Made by a program: the position numbers and the translations under genes. DNA of 64,000 bases from Kosakonia pseudosacchari (GTDB taxonomy: Bacteria > Pseudomonadota > Gammaproteobacteria > Enterobacterales > Enterobacteriaceae): NCBI RefSeq assembly GCF_900184035.1, contig NZ_FXWP01000027.1, forward strand, positions 186,001-250,000, in the 5' to 3' direction. This document shows positions 26,611-34,374 of the stretch, piece after piece. The notes under the pieces were generated by a model. It saw nothing but the letters and a program-made list of their open reading frames with translations, did not search any database and was not told where the DNA came from. How positions within the stretch are numbered: position 1 is the first letter of the stretch; every line of letters starts with the position of its first letter.

Positions 26611-26985
26611 ATGGATTATTTGAAGATCCTGCATATCATTTTGGTTGGGCTGGCAGTAGGTCTTATTATTTATTTGATTTGCAGGGACATAGTTCGGGGC
26701 GTAATTAAAAGAGTAATTCTTAGAGATCCGGTCTATACCCATGCGACTATCTCTGCCGTTATGCCAGGAACTCCATCATCTGCCGGATTGGTTAACTTAA
26801 CGATTGATTATGAATTTAAAGATCTAATTGGAGCGAACTATTCTCGCAAGAACGTACTGACAATAATTAAAACAATAAACCTTTTCGAATACCAGATCGG
26901 TAATACCGTTCCGGTTGTCTATTTGCGGACTAATCCTGAAAAACATTTTCTGAACGAAGGGAAAGATGGCGTGTTAGTCAGGTGA
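26611..26985 (+). CDS. DUF3592-like membrane protein A2
   Basis: The protein has 124 residues starting MDYLKILHIILVGLAVGLIIYLI (membrane anchor) and continuing with VMPGTPSSAGLVNLTIDYEFKD and IGNTVPVVYLRTNPEKH. It is a clear paralogue of 24474-24845 and 29213-29575. The frame is open from ATG 26545, but AAGGA before the ATG at 26611 and alignment with its sisters favour the later start. Confidence 0.6.
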   Translation: MDYLKILHIILVGLAVGLIIYLICRDIVRGVIKRVILRDPVYTHATISAVMPGTPSSAGLVNLTIDYEFKDLIGANYSRKNVLTIIKTINLFEYQIGNTVPVVYLRTNPEKHFLNEGKDGVLVR

Positions 26986-27063
26986 ATCTCTATTGTCACC
27001 ATACCATTCACGAATCCAAAATTTGGGTGTTAATCCGATTTGTTTATTTACATGACAGTGAAT

Positions 27064-27236
27064 ATGAGTGCTTTCACAGAAACTCCTTTAATAATTGGTG
27101 TTATCGTATCTATCCTAGGAATTATACTGGCCTTTTGATTATAAATAAAATCTATAACGCTTTTAAAACAATGAATAAAGATGCTTTTGAATTAATATCG
27201 TATGTGTATAATTTTTTTGATATTATATTCAGCTGA
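27064..27236 (+). pseudogene. Frameshifted remnant of a small membrane protein gene
   Basis: ATG at 27064 encodes a typical array-style membrane anchor (MSAFTETPLIIGVIVSIL...) that stops at TGA 27136-27138 after 24 residues. A different frame then carries on through LIINKIYNAFKTMNKDAFELI to TGA at 27234-27236. A single frameshift would join the two. I read this as a decayed member of the DUF3592-like array rather than the 84-residue open frame that starts at 26982. Confidence 0.35.
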
Positions 27237-27289
27237 AGATATTCATTAAAAGCCATCATATCGACAAATATCAATCTTAAGAGGGCATA

Positions 27290-27649
27290 ATGTTCACTGG
27301 CGATAATGTTGGCCTGATATTAAGCATTGCAGCGCCATGCTTCCTTCTTTATTTGGTATTCCATACAGGGATGATTCATGATGATTTTAAAAAGAACGGT
27401 ACAAGGACAGTTGCTAAGATAAACAATATCAAGCAAATATCCACTTCAGGTACGGGTTCGCCAAAATGTGTTTTTACGCTTTCTTTTACTACGCAAGACG
27501 GTCAAGAGATCACTCTGGAAAAAACACAGGTTGTTACTGTATTAGATATGATGCCTCTTGAGCGAGAGCGTAAAGTGGATATTTATTACAAGAAAGAAAA
27601 TCTTAAAAAAGTATGGCTTATACTTGAATCCGAAAGTCGCATAAAGTAA
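27290..27649 (+). CDS. DUF3592-like membrane protein B3 (divergent)
   Basis: The protein has 119 residues. The anchor VGLILSIAAPCFLLYLVF and the motif GTRTVAKINNIKQISTSGTGS place it in subgroup B, but its second half (TQVVTVLDMMPLERERKVDIYYKKENLKKVWLI) has diverged strongly from RYFTPEDLIK of its sisters. AGAGGG lies before the ATG. It may recognise a different toxin variant. Confidence 0.58.
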   Translation: MFTGDNVGLILSIAAPCFLLYLVFHTGMIHDDFKKNGTRTVAKINNIKQISTSGTGSPKCVFTLSFTTQDGQEITLEKTQVVTVLDMMPLERERKVDIYYKKENLKKVWLILESESRIK

Positions 27650-27720
27650 TTACAAATGGTTTTGTCTGGGCGTTGTCACCGACAACGTCTCACTTCTGCT
27701 ATCGTGCTAAGCGCACGGTT

Positions 27721-27843
27721 ATGTTAATTGAAGCAGAAAGTGCCATCTTCAACCACAACCAAACGAAAACCATCAAGAATGGATGTACGCTGAATATTAC
27801 CTGCGGTGGTGTAAGTAATATAAATAAGAAATTAACGGGTTAG
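27721..27843 (+). pseudogene. Possible remnant of a VgrG-type tail
   Basis: An open frame of 40 residues includes MLIEAESAIFNHNQTKTIKNGC and LNITCGG. Repetitive beta-strand text like this is typical of VgrG/gp5 tails, and IEAESAIF can be lined up loosely with YEAPNIIF in the VgrG1 tail. It sits between two immunity-like genes and has no ribosome-binding site of note. It would be a displaced spike-tail fragment. The match is short and the call is weak. Confidence 0.25.
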
Positions 27844-27851
27844 CAGCTCTT

Positions 27852-28255
27852 ATGTAAGGTTAATCGATGTCAGATTCAACTATGTGGTCTATTGCACTCA
27901 CTGTATTAATTATAGCCTGGCTTATTTATGGGATTATGAAGGCCGGTTATGATGATGACAGGTTTAGAGCTAAGGGTATTAAAGTAGAGGCAAGAATTCT
28001 TGATAAGAAAAAAATCGGTGTATCCGGCACGGGCAATATTAAATATAAAGTTGTAGTGGAGTTTGAAACAAGAAATGGTGTCGTCAGAGCACAGGCTAAA
28101 AGATATTTTACACCTGAGGATTTGATCAAAGTAATGAGGAAAAATACGGTGCAGTTATTTTATTTGCCAGAGGATTCTCAACAAATCTATTTGGTTCCTC
28201 AAGATATGGAATAGCCATTTTGTAAATGGTGACTCGAAACGGTCAGTTGCAAAGG
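27852..28255 (+). repeat. 404-bp DUF3592 cassette, copy 2
   Basis: This is the second copy of 24955-25358. Its right end (CAAAGG at 28250-28255) abuts directly on the open reading frame fragment 28256-28399, which suggests that the cassette was copied in over the 5' part of another gene. Confidence 0.88.
27867..28214 (+). CDS. DUF3592-like membrane protein B4, duplicate of B1
   Basis: The protein has 115 residues and differs from the 24970-25317 product at only about eight positions, several of them in the membrane helix (VVLV against TVLI). It has the same upstream TAAGGTTAATCG leader and ribosome-binding site, copied with the gene. It is intact and probably expressed. Retention of two near-identical immunity-type genes suggests a dosage benefit or recent duplication. 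Confidence 0.65.
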   Translation: MSDSTMWSIALTVLIIAWLIYGIMKAGYDDDRFRAKGIKVEARILDKKKIGVSGTGNIKYKVVVEFETRNGVVRAQAKRYFTPEDLIKVMRKNTVQLFYLPEDSQQIYLVPQDME

Positions 28256-28399
28256 GCGGTGGATTTCGACGGTGTCGAGCGCATCGTCAAAGGATCACAA
28301 ACGATCGATACCTTTTATTCCTATCAGTTAGACCCCGGTAAAGAGATACAAATAAAGTATCTCGATGACAAAAATATCTTATTTCAGTACCGTAAATAG
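28256..28399 (+). pseudogene. 3' fragment of a truncated DUF3592-like gene
   Basis: A frame of 47 residues without a start codon (AVDFDGVERIVKGSQTI...YQLDPGKEIQIKYLDDKNILFQYRK) ends at TAG 28397-28399. The pattern of DG...G..I.IKYLDD is that of the C-terminal half of DUF3592-like proteins. It begins exactly at the end of the duplicated cassette, so its 5' half was probably replaced by the duplication. Confidence 0.6.
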
Positions 28400-28417
28400 A
28401 CTTCATTCAGGCATGTG

Positions 28418-28792
28418 ATGATGGGCATTGAATACTATTCAAAATATTTTATGTATGGCGGTATTGCGGTGTCCGTCATAGCTACTCTGTTTTTTTATTT
28501 TCTGGCCAGAATGGACGATAAGAAAAAAGCAGATATTGGTATCTTTCTGACTTGCCATCTTTGGCCAGGAGATATTGTCGAAAGCAAAATTGTTTCTTGC
28601 AAAATCACAGGCGATAGATTTGGCAATGACTTCTTTTATGATATTCGCTTTCACCTGCCGGGCGGTAATCAACTCTACACTGCTAAAACACTGGTAAATA
28701 TTTCTCAGATGCCATTGATCCAACCTGGACTGCGAATCAAAGTGAAGAAAGGAAGCGAAGGCCGCTTAGCGGTCATTAAAATTGAGTTTTAG
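28418..28792 (+). CDS. Small membrane protein D1 of the array
   Basis: The protein has 124 residues. A membrane helix (~11-31, MYGGIAVSVIATLFFYFLA) is followed by a beta-rich domain: WPGDIVESKIVSCKI, FFYDIRFHLPGGNQLYTAKTLVNI, QPGLRIKVKKGSEGRLAV. It shares the overall plan of the DUF3592-like proteins, and more closely that of the next gene. AGG lies six bases before the ATG at 28418; GTG at 28415 and ATG at 28421 are alternatives. GC content rises from here toward the DUF2169 gene. Confidence 0.55.
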   Translation: MMGIEYYSKYFMYGGIAVSVIATLFFYFLARMDDKKKADIGIFLTCHLWPGDIVESKIVSCKITGDRFGNDFFYDIRFHLPGGNQLYTAKTLVNISQMPLIQPGLRIKVKKGSEGRLAVIKIEF

Positions 28793-28814
28793 CGAAGATA
28801 AGGTATTGCCATTC

Positions 28815-29213
28815 ATGACGGACCTCATTGCAAAAAACCTCACGCTCTTTTCATGGTCTATATTGGCTATTTTTATTTACCTTCTCATTAAAGGTCTGCG
28901 TGAGCCTACCGGCGATGCGAAATTAATCCAGGATCGTGCAACGTTACGTCACTGGTATGGCCCTGAAAAAGAGGGGGTGCTGGAAACATGGGAACCGTTA
29001 AAATCAACGCGAAAAGGTGAATATTTTCTATTTCACTTCATCATTGTGATTGACCGGAAAACGCAAAAGAAAAAAGCAGCGGCTTTTATTAATGCAAACG
29101 ATATCGCAAGATTAAAACCGGGTCTTAAGCTGCGCATAAAATATCAAGGGTTGCTGACAAAGAAAATCGCTGTCGCCGATATTATTTTTGATGAATCATC
29201 TCAGGAAACGTAA
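28815..29213 (+). CDS. Small membrane protein D2 of the array
   Basis: The protein has about 132 residues. A membrane helix (~10-28, LFSWSILAIFIYLLIKGL) is followed by EGVLETWEPLKSTRKGEYFLFHFIIVIDRK, FINANDIARLKPGLKLRIKYQG. It is related in plan to D1 (LVNISQMPLIQPGLRIKVKKG). A TTG at 28782 that overlaps the stop of D1 would add 11 residues; the ATG at 28815 has AAGG rather far upstream, so the start is uncertain. The stop overlaps the next ATG (TAATG). Confidence 0.52.
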   Translation: MTDLIAKNLTLFSWSILAIFIYLLIKGLREPTGDAKLIQDRATLRHWYGPEKEGVLETWEPLKSTRKGEYFLFHFIIVIDRKTQKKKAAAFINANDIARLKPGLKLRIKYQGLLTKKIAVADIIFDESSQET

Positions 29214-29575
29214 TGGATTATTTTAAGTATCTGGCTTATCTCTTGCCCGCGCTGGTAGTTGTTGTTTTTATTAAAATCGCGATTCGCGATATAAAAAACA
29301 ACCGAATAAAAAAGCGCATCGCCAGCGATCCTGTGCATGTCAATGCGCGAATAACTCAGGCCGTGCCGGGAACGCCCGCGCCAAATGGTATCGTCAATGT
29401 CACACTGGATTATGAATTTAACGATCATACCGGCAGGGTTTTCAACCAACAAAATGTGGTTACCGTGGTGAAAACGATGGAGATGCTTAACTATAAAGTG
29501 GGCGAAACCGTTCCGGTCATGTATTTGCGCAGCGATCCGTCACTCAATAAAGTTAATCTCCCGCGCGTATTCTAA
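29213..29575 (+). CDS. DUF3592-like membrane protein A3
   Basis: The protein has 120 residues: MDYFKYLAYLLPALVVVVFIKIAI (anchor), RIASDPVHVNARITQAVPGTP, GIVNVTLDYEFNDHTG, VGETVPVMYLRSDPS. It is the closest relative of the first array gene (24474-24845), yet it lies at the far end with a higher GC content. AGGA precedes the ATG, which overlaps the previous stop. The array ends here. Confidence 0.65.
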   Translation: MDYFKYLAYLLPALVVVVFIKIAIRDIKNNRIKKRIASDPVHVNARITQAVPGTPAPNGIVNVTLDYEFNDHTGRVFNQQNVVTVVKTMEMLNYKVGETVPVMYLRSDPSLNKVNLPRVF

Positions 29576-29660
29576 ATTCATTAATTATTTCATCGTAAGG
29601 CGGTCTTTCCTGACGTTAAAAAAACGCCAACGATACGCTTAATCTTCCAAAGGATGTTAT

Positions 29661-32201
29661 ATGAAGATTATTAAACCGCTGCGGCTGAGCGTGCTTAATC
29701 GCCCATTTCGTCTGCAGGGGCAAAATCACCTGGGTGTTTCTGTTCTCGCGCTACTGGATATGGGCGCACAACCAAAATTACGTCCTGAAGTCGAGCTTTG
29801 GCAGCTGGCTGCCAGCGAGCTGCAAACCAGCGGCGGCGTGCTGGATATGGCAATGCCGAAAGCGCGCGCCGAATTCCTCGCTACCGGCTTCGCTTACTCG
29901 CACCATCATCAGGATAAAACCGCCTGTGCGGTGCGCATTGAAATCGGCGAGCTCAGTAAAACCCTGGCCGTCACCGGCGATCGTTACTGGGCCGGTTCGC
30001 GCCCGACTGCTGCCAAACCTTTTGATCAGATGCGCCTCGACTGGAGCCGCGCTTTCGGTGGCGAAGGTTTTGAGGAAAACCCGCACGGTATCGGTGCCGT
30101 GGAAGAAAACCACAACGGTACCCGGTTCCGCCGCCTGCCCAATATTGAACTCTTAAATCAGCGTATTACGTCTCCGCGCGCTAAACCAGAACCTGCCAGT
30201 TTCGGCCCGCTGGATCTGCTGTGGCCACGCCGCTTTCGCCGGATGGGTAAAAACTACGATGCCCGCTGGTTGCAGCATGATTTTCCTGGTTTTGCGCCCG
30301 ATATCGACTGGCGAGTATTTAACGCCGCCAGCCCCGATCAATGGTGGGAAGATAAAGATGCGTTACCGCCGCAGGCCGTATGGCGCATCTGGAACATGCA
30401 CCCGGAGCAGCATTTGCAGGAAGGGACACTGCCGCCGTGGCAGGCGCGCTGCTTTATGCAGCGCCAGCGCGGCGATGAGATCCTCTTTGAAGAGATAGCG
30501 CTGCGCGCCACCACGGTGTGGTTTTTCCCTCATCTTGAGCAGCTGGTGCTCATCTGGCAGGGTAATCAGCGTATTAATGAAGACGATGCCGCAGACGTTT
30601 TGCAACTGATGCCGGCGCTCGAAAAAACCGGTGCTGCCCGTTCGGTCAACCACTATCGCAAAGTCCTTCATCAGCGGCTGGATAAAGAGAAAGGCGCGCT
30701 GTTTGCCTTCCGTGAAAAAGATCTGATCCCTGAAGATATCATCGGCCCGTGGATTGACAGCGAGGTACAGGAAAACCACAGCCCGATGCGTGATAACCAG
30801 CAAAACCGCGCTATACAGCTGCGTGAGCAGCATCGTGCGCGGCTGGAAGCGCAGGGGGCGGATACCGCCGATCTGCTCCAGGAGATGGAGGAACCCGCGC
30901 TTCCGAAGCTGGAGGATTTACCTGAATTTATCGAAGAGATGGAGCGCAAAGCCCAACAACTGCAGGAGCAGGCCGAAACACGCAAAGCAGAAATGGAGGC
31001 GCGTTTCCCGCAGATGAATGCGCAGGAAAACCAGCCACGCGGGCCTGAGTCGATGATGCGCATGCAGGATTTACTGGAGCGTAACGCCGACAACATGAGT
31101 GAGAAAAAGCTCAAGCAGAGCCGGGAAGCGCTGCACAAACTCTATCTGATGTCTGCTGCCGAACAACCACCTGCCATCAAACTGACTGGCGATATCGCGC
31201 TGATTATTCGCCAGCGTGCTGAAAGAACGATGCAGCAGGGCGGGGATTTCAGCGGGCTGGATCTGACCGGCGCGGATTTTTCCGGCATGGATTTGCGCGG
31301 CGCCAATTTCCGCAATGCGCTGCTGGAGTGTGCGAACCTCAGCCAGTGCCAGCTTGACGGCGCTGATTTCAGCCACGCGATGCTGGCGCGCACGGATTTA
31401 CAGGGTGCCTCGTTTCGCGAATGCAACTTCACCGAAGCAAGCCTCGCGCTGGCGCAGTGCCGTCAGACCAATTTCACCGGCGCGCAGTTTACAGAATCCG
31501 AAATGACCGACGCGCTGTTTGACGCGTGTGATTTCAGCCATGCGCGACTGGAAAACCTGCTGCTGCGTAAAACCGGTTTTAGCCAGTGCGTATTCCGTCA
31601 TGCAACGCTGGATAATTGTGTATTTATGGAACTTACGCTACCGCAACCTGACTTTGGCGCGGCAAACATGAATAAAAGCAGTTTTATCAAATGCGAACTG
31701 CAAAGTGCCTCGTTTGCCGGGGCGCACCTGGACGGTTGTTCCTGGGTAGAAAGTCGCCTGGAGCGCGCTCTGTTTCGTGACGCCACGCTTATCACCTGCG
31801 CGGTGGCATCCGCAGGCACGCTGTGCGGCGCGGATTTCAGCGGTGCGCAGCTTAAGCAGAGCAATTTACGCCAGGCGGTGCTGACTGGCGCGCATTTCGT
31901 TCGTGCGAAACTGGATAACAGCGATCTCAGCGAGGCGCAATGTGAAGGCGCGGATTTTAGCGGCGCGACGCTAACCGGCAGCCTGTTTATACGTACTGAT
32001 TTCCGGGGCGTACGTTTTACTGACGCCAATTTAATGGGCGCGATGATGCAAAAAAGCCGCCTTGAAGGTGCCGATCTGAGTTTCAGCAATCTGTTCCGCG
32101 CCGATCTTTCCCAGTCTATCGCGGACAGCGCCACAAAATTTGAGGGCGCCTATAACAAACGCGTGAAAACCCTGCCGAAGCGCGACGGGGAGGTGATATG
32201 A
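29661..32201 (+). CDS. DUF2169 protein with pentapeptide-repeat C-terminus
   Basis: The protein has 846 residues. Residues ~1-320 form a DUF2169 domain (SVLNRPFRLQGQNHLGVSVLALLDMG, DQMRLDWSRAFGGEGFEENP). Residues ~395-500 are Glu/Gln/Arg-rich and predicted coiled coil. From ~523 to 840 run pentapeptide repeats of the A(D/N)LxG type (GGDFSGLDLTGADFSGMDLRGANF), which fold as a right-handed beta-helix. DUF2169 proteins occur with VgrG and PAAR-like genes in T6SS loci and are regarded as loading factors. AAAGGA precedes the ATG. The next gene overlaps its stop, starting a tight four-gene run toward vgrG2. Confidence 0.85.
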   Translation: MKIIKPLRLSVLNRPFRLQGQNHLGVSVLALLDMGAQPKLRPEVELWQLAASELQTSGGVLDMAMPKARAEFLATGFAYSHHHQDKTACAVRIEIGELSKTLAVTGDRYWAGSRPTAAKPFDQMRLDWSRAFGGEGFEENPHGIGAVEENHNGTRFRRLPNIELLNQRITSPRAKPEPASFGPLDLLWPRRFRRMGKNYDARWLQHDFPGFAPDIDWRVFNAASPDQWWEDKDALPPQAVWRIWNMHPEQHLQEGTLPPWQARCFMQRQRGDEILFEEIALRATTVWFFPHLEQLVLIWQGNQRINEDDAADVLQLMPALEKTGAARSVNHYRKVLHQRLDKEKGALFAFREKDLIPEDIIGPWIDSEVQENHSPMRDNQQNRAIQLREQHRARLEAQGADTADLLQEMEEPALPKLEDLPEFIEEMERKAQQLQEQAETRKAEMEARFPQMNAQENQPRGPESMMRMQDLLERNADNMSEKKLKQSREALHKLYLMSAAEQPPAIKLTGDIALIIRQRAERTMQQGGDFSGLDLTGADFSGMDLRGANFRNALLECANLSQCQLDGADFSHAMLARTDLQGASFRECNFTEASLALAQCRQTNFTGAQFTESEMTDALFDACDFSHARLENLLLRKTGFSQCVFRHATLDNCVFMELTLPQPDFGAANMNKSSFIKCELQSASFAGAHLDGCSWVESRLERALFRDATLITCAVASAGTLCGADFSGAQLKQSNLRQAVLTGAHFVRAKLDNSDLSEAQCEGADFSGATLTGSLFIRTDFRGVRFTDANLMGAMMQKSRLEGADLSFSNLFRADLSQSIADSATKFEGAYNKRVKTLPKRDGEVI

Positions 32202-33283
32202 GTCAGTTAAGTACCGCTGCGCTGCAACAGAAAGTGAAAAGCGGCGAAGCCATTATGGAACTCAACCTTGATGGCTGCGATCTGCGCGGATGTGATTTAT
32301 CCGGCGGGATTTTTCAGGAGGTGTCGTTCGCAGGGGCCAATCTGCAAGGCTGTAATCTGCAGGAGAGCGTTTTTACCGAATGCCAGCTTAGTGGAGCGGT
32401 GTTCAGCGCAGCTCACCTCGAAGAGACCGTGTTTAACCAGTGCGATTTAGCCACGGCGAATTTCAGCAATACCTCGCTGCTGCGCTGCGTATTCAACGAA
32501 TGCACATTGACCGGCTGCGACTTTTCACAGTCGGCTTTTGACAGCACGCAGTTTATGCGTAGCCCGCTGAACAAAACTGTTTTTACCGGTGCGCGTCTGG
32601 AACGTTCGACCCTGTTTGAGTGCCCGCTTGAAGGGGCGAAGCTCAATCATTGCCATAACCTGCTGACCACGTACTACGGCATTGATCTGCGCGATACGGA
32701 TCTCAGCGGGAGCCAGTTTGAACGCGCGGTGTTCTTTAACTGCGACCAGCGCGGCAAAAACTATGCGCAACATCAGTTCACCGGCTGCCAGTTTACCGAT
32801 AACCAGCTTGATGGCGCTGATTTTAGCGGGGCGCAACTCACCCAGTGCAATTTCAAAGGCGCATCGCTTAAACAAGCACGACTGAACAACGTTAATGCCA
32901 CGCAGGCGCTGTTTATGCAGGCCGATTTGAGCGGTGCACACGCCCACGGCAGCCTGTTCGATCAGGCGATTTTTGTCGGCGCGACATTGCACCAGGCCAG
33001 CTTTAAACAGAGCCGTTTTTTTCAGAGCATCCTGCAACATGTTGCCGCCCGGCAGGCCGATTTCACTCTGTGTGATTTTACCTATGCCGACTTCAGCGGC
33101 GCGGAGGTGGGCGACGCCGATTTTCGCGGCGCGACCTTCTCTCGCAGTCGTTTTCATCGCGCACGGCAAGAGGGCGCGCGTTTTGCCGATCGCAAAGGCA
33201 TTCTTGAGTACGACGAAGAGTTACTGGCGGCGGAGGCCTGGACTGCCGAACGCCACAGCCGAATTTACGGAGACCCGCAATGA
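32198..33283 (+). CDS. Pentapeptide-repeat protein
   Basis: The protein has 361 residues and is built almost wholly of pentapeptide repeats (LDGCDLRGCDLSGGIF, FAGANLQGCNLQES, LDGADFSGAQLTQCNF), predicted to form one long quadrilateral beta-helix. Cysteine is frequent at the central position. It overlaps the DUF2169 gene by ATGA and the DUF3540 gene by ATGA, so the three are translated together. In T6SS loci such proteins accompany DUF2169 and may act with it as an adaptor or spike extension. The precise job is not known to me. Confidence 0.82.
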   Translation: MSQLSTAALQQKVKSGEAIMELNLDGCDLRGCDLSGGIFQEVSFAGANLQGCNLQESVFTECQLSGAVFSAAHLEETVFNQCDLATANFSNTSLLRCVFNECTLTGCDFSQSAFDSTQFMRSPLNKTVFTGARLERSTLFECPLEGAKLNHCHNLLTTYYGIDLRDTDLSGSQFERAVFFNCDQRGKNYAQHQFTGCQFTDNQLDGADFSGAQLTQCNFKGASLKQARLNNVNATQALFMQADLSGAHAHGSLFDQAIFVGATLHQASFKQSRFFQSILQHVAARQADFTLCDFTYADFSGAEVGDADFRGATFSRSRFHRARQEGARFADRKGILEYDEELLAAEAWTAERHSRIYGDPQ

Positions 33284-33885
33284 ACAACCTCAACCAACCT
33301 TTGACACTCGCCACGCTGCCCGGCGGGCAATTTTCCGCACGCGTCACCCACTGTTTTGACGATGGCAGCCTGATGGTCGAATGCGACGGGCGCGGCTGGC
33401 ACTGCCGCCGGGCAGTAAGCTGCGTGATCGCGCCGCAGGCGGGCGATACGGTGCTGATAAGCGCGGTCGATAACCAGATGTGGCTACTCGCCGTGCTGGA
33501 GCGCGGTAACGAGGACGCCACCGAGCTTAGCGTGCCGGGCGACTTACGTATCACCAGCCTGGGCGCGTTAACCCTGAGCAGCGATGCGCTGAATGTCAGT
33601 GCGGCGAAAGGTGATTGCCATATCAGCGAGATGAACTACAGCGGCGACAACATTTCCGCGTGGGTTACGCTGTCGCGCATTGTTGGTAAACGCGCGGAAT
33701 CCGTCTGGCAGACGGTCACGCAGATGAGCCAGCACCTGTTTCGCACCACCCGCCAGACCGAGCATGTGCGCGCCGGGCAACTGGATATGAAAGCGGAAGA
33801 TTATCTGCGGATGCACGCACAAAACACGGTGATCACCTCGAAAGCGATCACCAAAGTTGATTCTGAACAGATCCATATGGGGTAA
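33280..33885 (+). CDS. DUF3540 protein, T6SS spike-module accessory
   Basis: The protein has 201 residues. The N-terminal half (FSARVTHCFDDGSLMVECDGRGWHCRRAVSCVIAPQAGDTVLIS) looks like a small OB-fold barrel similar to gp5/VgrG cores, followed by strand repeats (LRITSLGALTLSSDALNVSAAKGD) and a helical C-terminus ending EQIHMG. This is the DUF3540 layout, found with DUF2169 and PAAR-like DUF4150 proteins. It probably forms part of the spike or its loading complex. It is coupled to its neighbours by ATGA on the left and a 4-base gap on the right. Confidence 0.78.
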   Translation: MNNLNQPLTLATLPGGQFSARVTHCFDDGSLMVECDGRGWHCRRAVSCVIAPQAGDTVLISAVDNQMWLLAVLERGNEDATELSVPGDLRITSLGALTLSSDALNVSAAKGDCHISEMNYSGDNISAWVTLSRIVGKRAESVWQTVTQMSQHLFRTTRQTEHVRAGQLDMKAEDYLRMHAQNTVITSKAITKVDSEQIHMG

Positions 33886-33889
33886 TTCG

Positions 33890-34282
33890 ATGTTTGCAAA
33901 CTGCCAGTTGATGGGTGTTGATCTCGCGTTTCCGGATGTCTGCCTGACGCCAATGCCCGCCCCGACGCCAATCCCGTATCCGGATATCGCGCTGGGGCCA
34001 ACCGCGATCCCGAACGCGCTCAATATTCTGTTTATGGGCATGCCCGCGCACAATATGGCGACCATTACGCCGCTGACTAATGGTGATAACCCTGGTGTGG
34101 CGACGGGGGTCGCGTCCGGTACGGTGATGGGGCCGTCGCGCCACCTGACCGGCGCATTCACCGTGCTGCTAAAAGGCACTCCGGCAACGCGTTTAACCAG
34201 CGTCAGCCTGCAAAATTCCACCAATGCCATTGGCATGCGCATTGTACCCAGCCAGTTCAAAGTGCTAATGCTGGCACCGTAA
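33890..34282 (+). CDS. DUF4150 PAAR-like spike tip protein
   Basis: The protein has 130 residues. It shows the PAAR-like DUF4150 pattern: LAFPDVCLTPMP..PIPYPDIA, MPAHNMATITPLTNGD, GTVMGPSRHLTGAFTVLLKGTPATRLTS. PAAR-like proteins cap the VgrG trimer and carry effectors. It is the last gene of the DUF2169 run and lies ~90 bases before vgrG2, so it probably sharpens the VgrG2 spike. The start is the ATG at 33890, four bases after the DUF3540 stop. Confidence 0.85.
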   Translation: MFANCQLMGVDLAFPDVCLTPMPAPTPIPYPDIALGPTAIPNALNILFMGMPAHNMATITPLTNGDNPGVATGVASGTVMGPSRHLTGAFTVLLKGTPATRLTSVSLQNSTNAIGMRIVPSQFKVLMLAP

Positions 34283-34374
34283 CGGCACACGCTACGCACA
34301 GTCTTTTCCACTTAAAAAAACGAACGCACAGGCAACAGCAAGTGCGCTTTCCGGTAATTGATTTTTACGGAATC

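Noticed and set aside
26982-27236. An 84-residue open frame on the + strand
   Set aside because: Its first half has no ribosome-binding site and unusual composition; a membrane-anchor start in another frame at 27064 explains the region better as a frameshifted remnant.
34268-34286. TGGCACCGTAACGGCAC before vgrG2 as a sigma-54 promoter
   Set aside because: The GG-N10-GC spacing fits, but the -12 part is CGGC instead of TTGC and it lies at the end of the DUF4150 gene; chance in GC-rich DNA is likely.
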